A stretch of 9,940 nucleotides of DNA from Gemmatimonadota bacterium. Its GTDB lineage: Bacteria > Latescibacterota > UBA2968 > UBA8231. The notes under the pieces were generated by a model. The model worked only from the letters and a program-made list of their open reading frames with translations. It did no database searches and had not been told where the DNA came from. Where the stretch lies: NCBI GenBank assembly GCA_009845645.1, contig VXZF01000696.1:1-9940 (forward strand), given 5' to 3'. A program made the translations under genes and the position numbers. Below, one piece after another: positions 6,015 through 9,940 of this stretch; the first letter of the stretch is position 1, and each line of letters opens with the position of its first letter.

Positions 6015-7369
6015 GAACGCGCTTCCTCAGGGCTGACCTTCCGCTGGCCCGAGCGGCGGGATTCAGCCTCTTTGATTTGGGGCCGACCCTCTCCGGCTTC
6101 TTCCATGCGTCTCAAGAGCCGTTCCCGCATTACTTGGGCCACTTCTCGGTGTGACTCGTGGCCGACTAGATTGTTCAGTTCGTAGGGGTCTGCCTGTAGA
6201 TCGTAGAGATACTGCTCCTCGTAGAGATCGGCTCCTGCCACATCTCTTCCTTGCCCATCTGGAGCGTCCACCCCGTACTTCCATCGATGAGTGCGAACAG
6301 CTCGCCCTACTTGGGCTTCGCTGATCTGCACGAAGACCTCTGAGGGCCAATCGGCTACTCCACCGCGCAAAAGCGGCATGAGCGAGCGGCCCTGCATCTG
6401 ATCGGGGATTTCCAAGCCAGCCGCATCTAAAAGCGTTGGCGGCAGGTCGATCAAGCTAATCAGCTCTTGCAGTTGGCCACCGCGAAAACCGGGTCCGGTC
6501 AAGACCGTCGGCACGCGGATCGAGCTTTCGTGACAAGAGCGCTTGTACTCGCTGTTGCGCGTCTTGAAGTGACAGCCGTGATCCGACGTAAAGAGCACGA
6601 TAGTGTCGTCGGCCAACTCCAAGCTCTTGAGCGCGTCGTGTAGGCGGCCATAGGCTTCATCGAGCCGCTTGACCATCCCGTAATAGCCACCTAAGTGCTG
6701 GTGCGTCGAGCCACCCAATGCCGCTAGATCGGGCGGAATCCAGCCTCCAGTATAGGCTTCCCGGTAGCCGTTGGGGGGTGGATAATCGTCCAAGTGGTTC
6801 TGGTGATGGGGTTCGATATAGGAGATGAAAAGAAAAAAGGGACGATCTTGATGCGCATCCACGTAGCGAATTGCAGCATCTGTAACCGCATCTACGCGAT
6901 AACCCGGTAGGCGGACCGGCTGGTCGTCATTGTCGTAAAGAACCGTGCTGTAGGCGTCGGAAGTAAACTCAAGCACATTCGACGCCAACCAGTACTGGTA
7001 GCCAAAGCGGTCTGCGGCCGGCACCGGACCGGTGGTCCCCCTGTCGTGAAGATGCCACTTGCCGATATATCCCGTGTCATAGCCTGCCTCGGCAAAGTAA
7101 TGGGCGAGGGTTTGGCTGTCTGTAGGCAGGGGAATGCCGTTGCGGTAACAGCCTGTGGTCGTGGCGTAGAGACCCGTTTGCAGACAAGAACGCGCCGGAC
7201 CGCAGACGGGTTGGCACGTAAAGGAATGAGCCGCGTGGGTGTACTCGCGGGCTAAGCGATCAAGATGCGGCGTAAGGCCCATCGGATTGCCGTGTAGCCC
7301 CGTTGTATCCCAGCGCTGCTGGTCTGTAAAAAAGACTATGACGTTTGGTTTTTTACTGTCTCCAGCCAT
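6011..7369 (-). CDS. Type I sulfatase, formylglycine-dependent, no visible signal peptide
   Basis: 452 residues of the alkaline-phosphatase/sulfatase superfamily. Metal site: D16-Q17 in F-F-T-D-Q-Q-R-W-D and the T-S-D-H-G motif (D263, H264). The signature is C56-G-P-A-R60 followed by S-C-L-Q-T-G; C56 is the residue that maturation enzymes (FGE or anSME) convert to formylglycine. K104 and H106 (G-K-W-H-L-H) and K276 fit sulfate-binding positions. The C-terminal D-P-Y-E-L-N-N-L (394-401) is typical of the family. It should hydrolyse a sulfate ester, probably on a carbohydrate or choline-like substrate; which one cannot be read here. The N-terminus is charged and lacks a hydrophobic core, so it is likely cytoplasmic. 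GGAGG (7374-7378, minus strand) precedes the ATG by four bases. It is the last gene of the transporter run, 23 bases after the binding-protein stop, which suggests action on the imported substrate. Confidence 0.88.
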   Translation of the reverse strand: MAGDSKKPNVIVFFTDQQRWDTTGLHGNPMGLTPHLDRLAREYTHAAHSFTCQPVCGPARSCLQTGLYATTTGCYRNGIPLPTDSQTLAHYFAEAGYDTGYIGKWHLHDRGTTGPVPAADRFGYQYWLASNVLEFTSDAYSTVLYDNDDQPVRLPGYRVDAVTDAAIRYVDAHQDRPFFLFISYIEPHHQNHLDDYPPPNGYREAYTGGWIPPDLAALGGSTHQHLGGYYGMVKRLDEAYGRLHDALKSLELADDTIVLFTSDHGCHFKTRNSEYKRSCHESSIRVPTVLTGPGFRGGQLQELISLIDLPPTLLDAAGLEIPDQMQGRSLMPLLRGGVADWPSEVFVQISEAQVGRAVRTHRWKYGVDAPDGQGRDVAGADLYEEQYLYDLQADPYELNNLVGHESHREVAQVMRERLLRRMEEAGEGRPQIKEAESRRSGQRKVSPEEARS

Positions 7370-7392
7370 TTTGCCTCCGTTCTTCCTTTCGC

Positions 7393-8715
7393 CTACGGCT
7401 CAACCGTCTGATTTGCTGCGCGTTGTAACTCCTTTACCGCCTGCTCGATGTCCCCGCCTTCAATCGCCTCTATCATCGCCTCTCGAATCAATCGCCGCAC
7501 CCGTTCATACCCTGCCATCGTCGGCTCTGACTTCCCGTAGTCCAACATGCCAAACGCCACTCCATAGTGCGGGTTTTCCGCAAAATAGCTTTCCAATTCC
7601 CGCGCCGTACTCTTGCGCACCGGGAAGTAGTTGCTTGCCCGCACCCACCGCGCTTGTTGCTCGGGGGCCGTAAACCACTTGAGGAAAAGCCACGCCGCTA
7701 GCTGTTTTTCGGGCGTACCGGCACAGATCGACACACTAGCTCCGTACACATCAACAACCGGCTTCGAGCCAGTCTGCGGCGGATGGGTCACACCCCACTC
7801 AAAGGCCAGCCCAGAGTCCTCAATGCCGCTCTTGTAAAAGGGCAGCCCAGAGGAAGAATCCTGAGAGAAGAGGATCTGGCCGGTGACGAACTCATTCACC
7901 TCGACATCCTGTTCGCCGGCGATGTCCATTGCGTCGTCCCGCGCTAGTTCCTGTAGCAGTTCCAGCACTGCTTTAACTTCGGGCGAATCCAGCGCATAGG
8001 CAGTGCCGGTCGCATCTGCTAGGTCGCCGCCGCGGCTGAAGACCATCGCAGCGAATCGGCTGGCGTCAACATCGAGCAAAAAACCCAAACTGCGCGCTGG
8101 GTTTTCGTTTTTGCTAAAGGGTTGCTCTTTGGCCAAGCGGCACATCGTGGCAAAATCGTCCCACGTCACCGGTGGGGCGTCGTAGCCCAACTCGCGCAGC
8201 CAATCAGCATTGTAGTAGAGCAATTCCATCGAGCGATTCGGCGGGAAACCAACCTGCACTCCACCGATATTGTCCTGCGCCAGAAACGCTTGAACGTAGT
8301 CGCTGCGCTCCTCTGGCGACAAGCCCCATTGGGGTGAATCCATATAGGGCGCTATATCCACTATGCCGTCGGCTTTGTAGTAGGCTCGGGCTTGGTTTTG
8401 GTAGGCTACGACCAAGCTAGCGGCCAGCGAACCACTCTGGATACCCACGTTCATCTTGTTGTAGATGTCCCCATAGCGGCCCATGTACTCGCCGCGAACC
8501 TTAATTCCATAGCGATTGGTCTGGTTAAAGTCGGCAATCAGCTCTTGCAGGGCATCTTCGCGCTGGCCGGTGTGTTGGTACCAAAAGACGATCTTCTGGC
8601 CCTGTGGATCGAGGGCTTCGAGATTGGTCTGCGGCTCGTGCACGGCCTCCTGCTGGCCGCCACAGGCCCACAAAAAGGCACACCAAACCAACGTCATCGC
8701 ACATTTTGCTTTCAT
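7393..8715 (-). CDS. Carbohydrate ABC transporter lipoprotein solute-binding protein
   Basis: 440 residues from the ATG at 8715. The N-terminus is a lipoprotein signal: hydrophobic stretch to residue 17, lipobox L-W-A-C with C18, then G-G-Q-Q. The mature part opens with K-I-V-F-W-Y-Q-H-T-G-Q-R-E-D (41-54) and continues with the UgpB/MalE-type pattern (L-I-A-D-F-N-Q-T-N, Y-G-D-I-Y-N-K, L-V-V-A-Y). It should capture a sugar or sugar derivative outside the membrane for the two permeases. The frame is open to 8877 with an earlier possible start, but that would bury the signal peptide and overlap the permease gene; AGGA (8723-8726, minus strand) seven bases before this ATG supports the chosen start. 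The permease stop lies four bases upstream; the sulfatase gene follows after 23 bases. The two-permease, binding-protein order is uncommon: binding proteins usually precede their permeases. Confidence 0.88.
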   Translation of the reverse strand: MKAKCAMTLVWCAFLWACGGQQEAVHEPQTNLEALDPQGQKIVFWYQHTGQREDALQELIADFNQTNRYGIKVRGEYMGRYGDIYNKMNVGIQSGSLAASLVVAYQNQARAYYKADGIVDIAPYMDSPQWGLSPEERSDYVQAFLAQDNIGGVQVGFPPNRSMELLYYNADWLRELGYDAPPVTWDDFATMCRLAKEQPFSKNENPARSLGFLLDVDASRFAAMVFSRGGDLADATGTAYALDSPEVKAVLELLQELARDDAMDIAGEQDVEVNEFVTGQILFSQDSSSGLPFYKSGIEDSGLAFEWGVTHPPQTGSKPVVDVYGASVSICAGTPEKQLAAWLFLKWFTAPEQQARWVRASNYFPVRKSTARELESYFAENPHYGVAFGMLDYGKSEPTMAGYERVRRLIREAMIEAIEGGDIEQAVKELQRAANQTVEP

Positions 8716-8719
8716 TGCA

Positions 8720-9556
8720 TTATCCTTTGAGCCCAGATATGGAAATGCCTTCCGTGAACTCTCTTTGGATGAGAAAATACGCCAAGAGTACGGGAGCGGT
8801 CGCAATAACGGCCCCAGCCATTTGCAGATGGATCTCGGTCCCGGCCTCACTGGCAAACTGCTGCAACCCCACGGCAATCGGACGCCAATCCGGCGTATTG
8901 GTCACCAGTAGCGGCCAAGCCAAGGCGTTCCATGAACCAATAAACGTAAACATGCCGACCGTCAAAAGGGGTGCTCGGCACAAGGGAACCGCGATCTGAA
9001 ACAGAAAGCGCACGTGGCCAGCTCCCTCAATCCGGGCTGCATCCCACAGTTCGTTGGGCAGGCCCCGCATAAACTGGCGCAAGAGAAAGATGCTAAAAGC
9101 ACTGGCCATAAAGGGAATGGTCAGGGCCGGCCAGCTATTGAGCCAAGCAAACGGCGTATTGCGGTGTAGCCACGTCACGACGAGAAAATTCGGCACGATG
9201 GTCACGGCCTCGGGGATCATCAGTGTAGCCATGACGCCGGTAAACACCACATCGCGTCCGCGAAACTGCATCCGCGCCAGCGGATAGGCCGCCATCACCG
9301 AGAACAGCAGGGTTCCACTGACCTGTAGGACGGCGATGATCAGCGAATTCTCAAAGTAGAGACCAAAATCCGCCTCTTGCCATGCTTCGATATAATTATC
9401 CCATTGTACGCGTTCGGGCAGCAAGACCTGCCGTAGCGACTCGCCGCGACTCATAAAAGAAGCCAACAGCATCCACGCGAACGGAAAGCCCGCAGCCAGC
9501 CCCCCCAAGCTCAAGCCGCAGTAAATCAGCCTAGCATTGCCGCTCCTAGTCGCCAT
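8720..9556 (-). CDS. Sugar ABC transporter permease, MalG/UgpE type
   Basis: 278 residues with about six membrane segments (near residues 10-33, 70-92, 104-126, 143-160, 197-218 and 248-264). The EAA loop that contacts the ATPase is clear at about 168-196 (N-E-L-W-D-A-A-R-I-E-G-A-G, then I-A-V-P-L-C-R). The MalG/UgpE class is also supported by the short C-terminal tail after the last segment. It is one half of the membrane channel, paired with the upstream permease. Its start overlaps the end of that gene by 11 bases, and its stop is four bases before the binding-protein start, so the three genes are tightly coupled. No ATPase gene lies in the window; such importers often share a MsmX/UgpC-type ATPase encoded elsewhere. 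Confidence 0.9.
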   Translation of the reverse strand: MATRSGNARLIYCGLSLGGLAAGFPFAWMLLASFMSRGESLRQVLLPERVQWDNYIEAWQEADFGLYFENSLIIAVLQVSGTLLFSVMAAYPLARMQFRGRDVVFTGVMATLMIPEAVTIVPNFLVVTWLHRNTPFAWLNSWPALTIPFMASAFSIFLLRQFMRGLPNELWDAARIEGAGHVRFLFQIAVPLCRAPLLTVGMFTFIGSWNALAWPLLVTNTPDWRPIAVGLQQFASEAGTEIHLQMAGAVIATAPVLLAYFLIQREFTEGISISGLKG

Positions 9557-9940
9557 AAAACACCCGCCTGCCGAGCACCCGGTTTTGCAGCAGCGTCAGC
9601 GCCAAAATCGCGATGAAGAGCACAAAGGCCATCGCCGAGGCATAGCCGGCATTGTGGTATTCAAAAACCTGATCGAAAATGGCAATACTGAGCACATCGA
9701 CTGAGTCGCGGGCACCCGGTGTCCGCAGGATATACACGTGATTAAAAGCTTTGAAGGTCCCAATGACGGCCACCATTGACAAAAAAAACAGGGTTGGCGA
9801 TACCAAGGGCAGGGTAATGTGGCGGAAGACTTGCCACTCGCCGGCGCCGTCCATCTCCGCGGCCTCGTAGTATTGCTTGGGGATCGCACTGAGGCCGGCC
9901 AGTAAGATCACCGTGTCGTAGCCGACATAGACCCAAATGT
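9546..9940 (-). CDS. Sugar ABC transporter permease, MalF/UgpA type (5' part beyond window)
   Basis: Only the C-terminal 130 or so codons are present; the frame stays open to the right edge, so the start is outside. The visible part begins I-W-V-Y-V-G-Y-D-T-V-I-L-L-A-G-L and continues with an EAA loop, Y-Y-E-A-A-E-M-D-G-A-G-E-W-Q-V-F-R-H-I-T, then L-P-L-V-S-P-T. Two further hydrophobic segments (around V-A-V-I-G-T-F-K-A-F and A-M-A-F-V-L-F-I-A-I-L-A-L-T-L) end in a short charged tail (G-R-R-V-F-Y-G-D). This is the usual first permease of the carbohydrate family, pairing with the MalG/UgpE-type partner that starts within its last codons. A GTG at 9909-9911 is only an internal codon, not the start. 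Confidence 0.88.
   Translation of the reverse strand, partial: IWVYVGYDTVILLAGLSAIPKQYYEAAEMDGAGEWQVFRHITLPLVSPTLFFLSMVAVIGTFKAFNHVYILRTPGARDSVDVLSIAIFDQVFEYHNAGYASAMAFVLFIAILALTLLQNRVLGRRVFYGD

Noticed and set aside
8716..8877. Earlier start for the solute-binding protein
   Set aside because: It would place the lipoprotein signal at residue 55 onward and overlap the permease gene; the ATG at 8715 has a good Shine-Dalgarno.

Overview
The window is compact, mostly coding DNA, clearly more GC-rich in the genes than in the one regulatory gap between 4811 and 4931 (about 32% GC over 4821-4920 by hand count). I see no rRNA, tRNA, CRISPR array, transposase or phage gene. The mix suggests an uncultured FCB-type heterotrophic bacterium, with Latescibacterota or Poribacteria as the best guesses: a large secreted protein ending in a FlgD-type Ig domain, a carbohydrate ABC importer without its own ATPase, a sulfatase, a rhamnonate-dehydratase-like enolase-superfamily enzyme and a PHP/CehA-type metallohydrolase. 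The lineage call is inference from gene content only.

Layout. 1-969 (minus): a PHP-fold metallohydrolase whose 3' end lies beyond the left edge. It has no stop codon inside the window, so a scan for closed ORFs misses it and offers antisense shadows instead. 1111-3135 (plus): a secreted protein with discoidin-like and FlgD_ig-like regions, followed 13 bases later by a small RsmC-like methyltransferase (3149-3736). 3758-4810 (minus): an enolase-superfamily sugar-acid dehydratase, transcribed divergently from an XRE-PAS-(GAF-like) regulator (4932-6014), with an AT-rich control region between them. 6011-9940 (minus): an operon-like run reading leftwards: MalF/UgpA-type permease (5' end missing), MalG/UgpE-type permease, lipoprotein solute-binding protein, sulfatase.

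How the genes may work together. The transporter and sulfatase are close-packed (11-base overlap, 4-base gap, 23-base gap) and so probably co-transcribed. The sulfatase has no visible signal peptide, whereas the solute-binding protein has a clear lipobox. The simplest reading is import of a sulfated sugar or oligosaccharide followed by cytoplasmic desulfation. The dehydratase could act on an aldonic acid such as a 6-deoxy-sugar acid, and the divergent regulator with a PAS sensor could control it. The link between the two halves is inference. No wholly new system is evident; the most interesting parts are the regulator with its control region, the cytoplasmic sulfatase/importer operon and the altered dehydratase active site.
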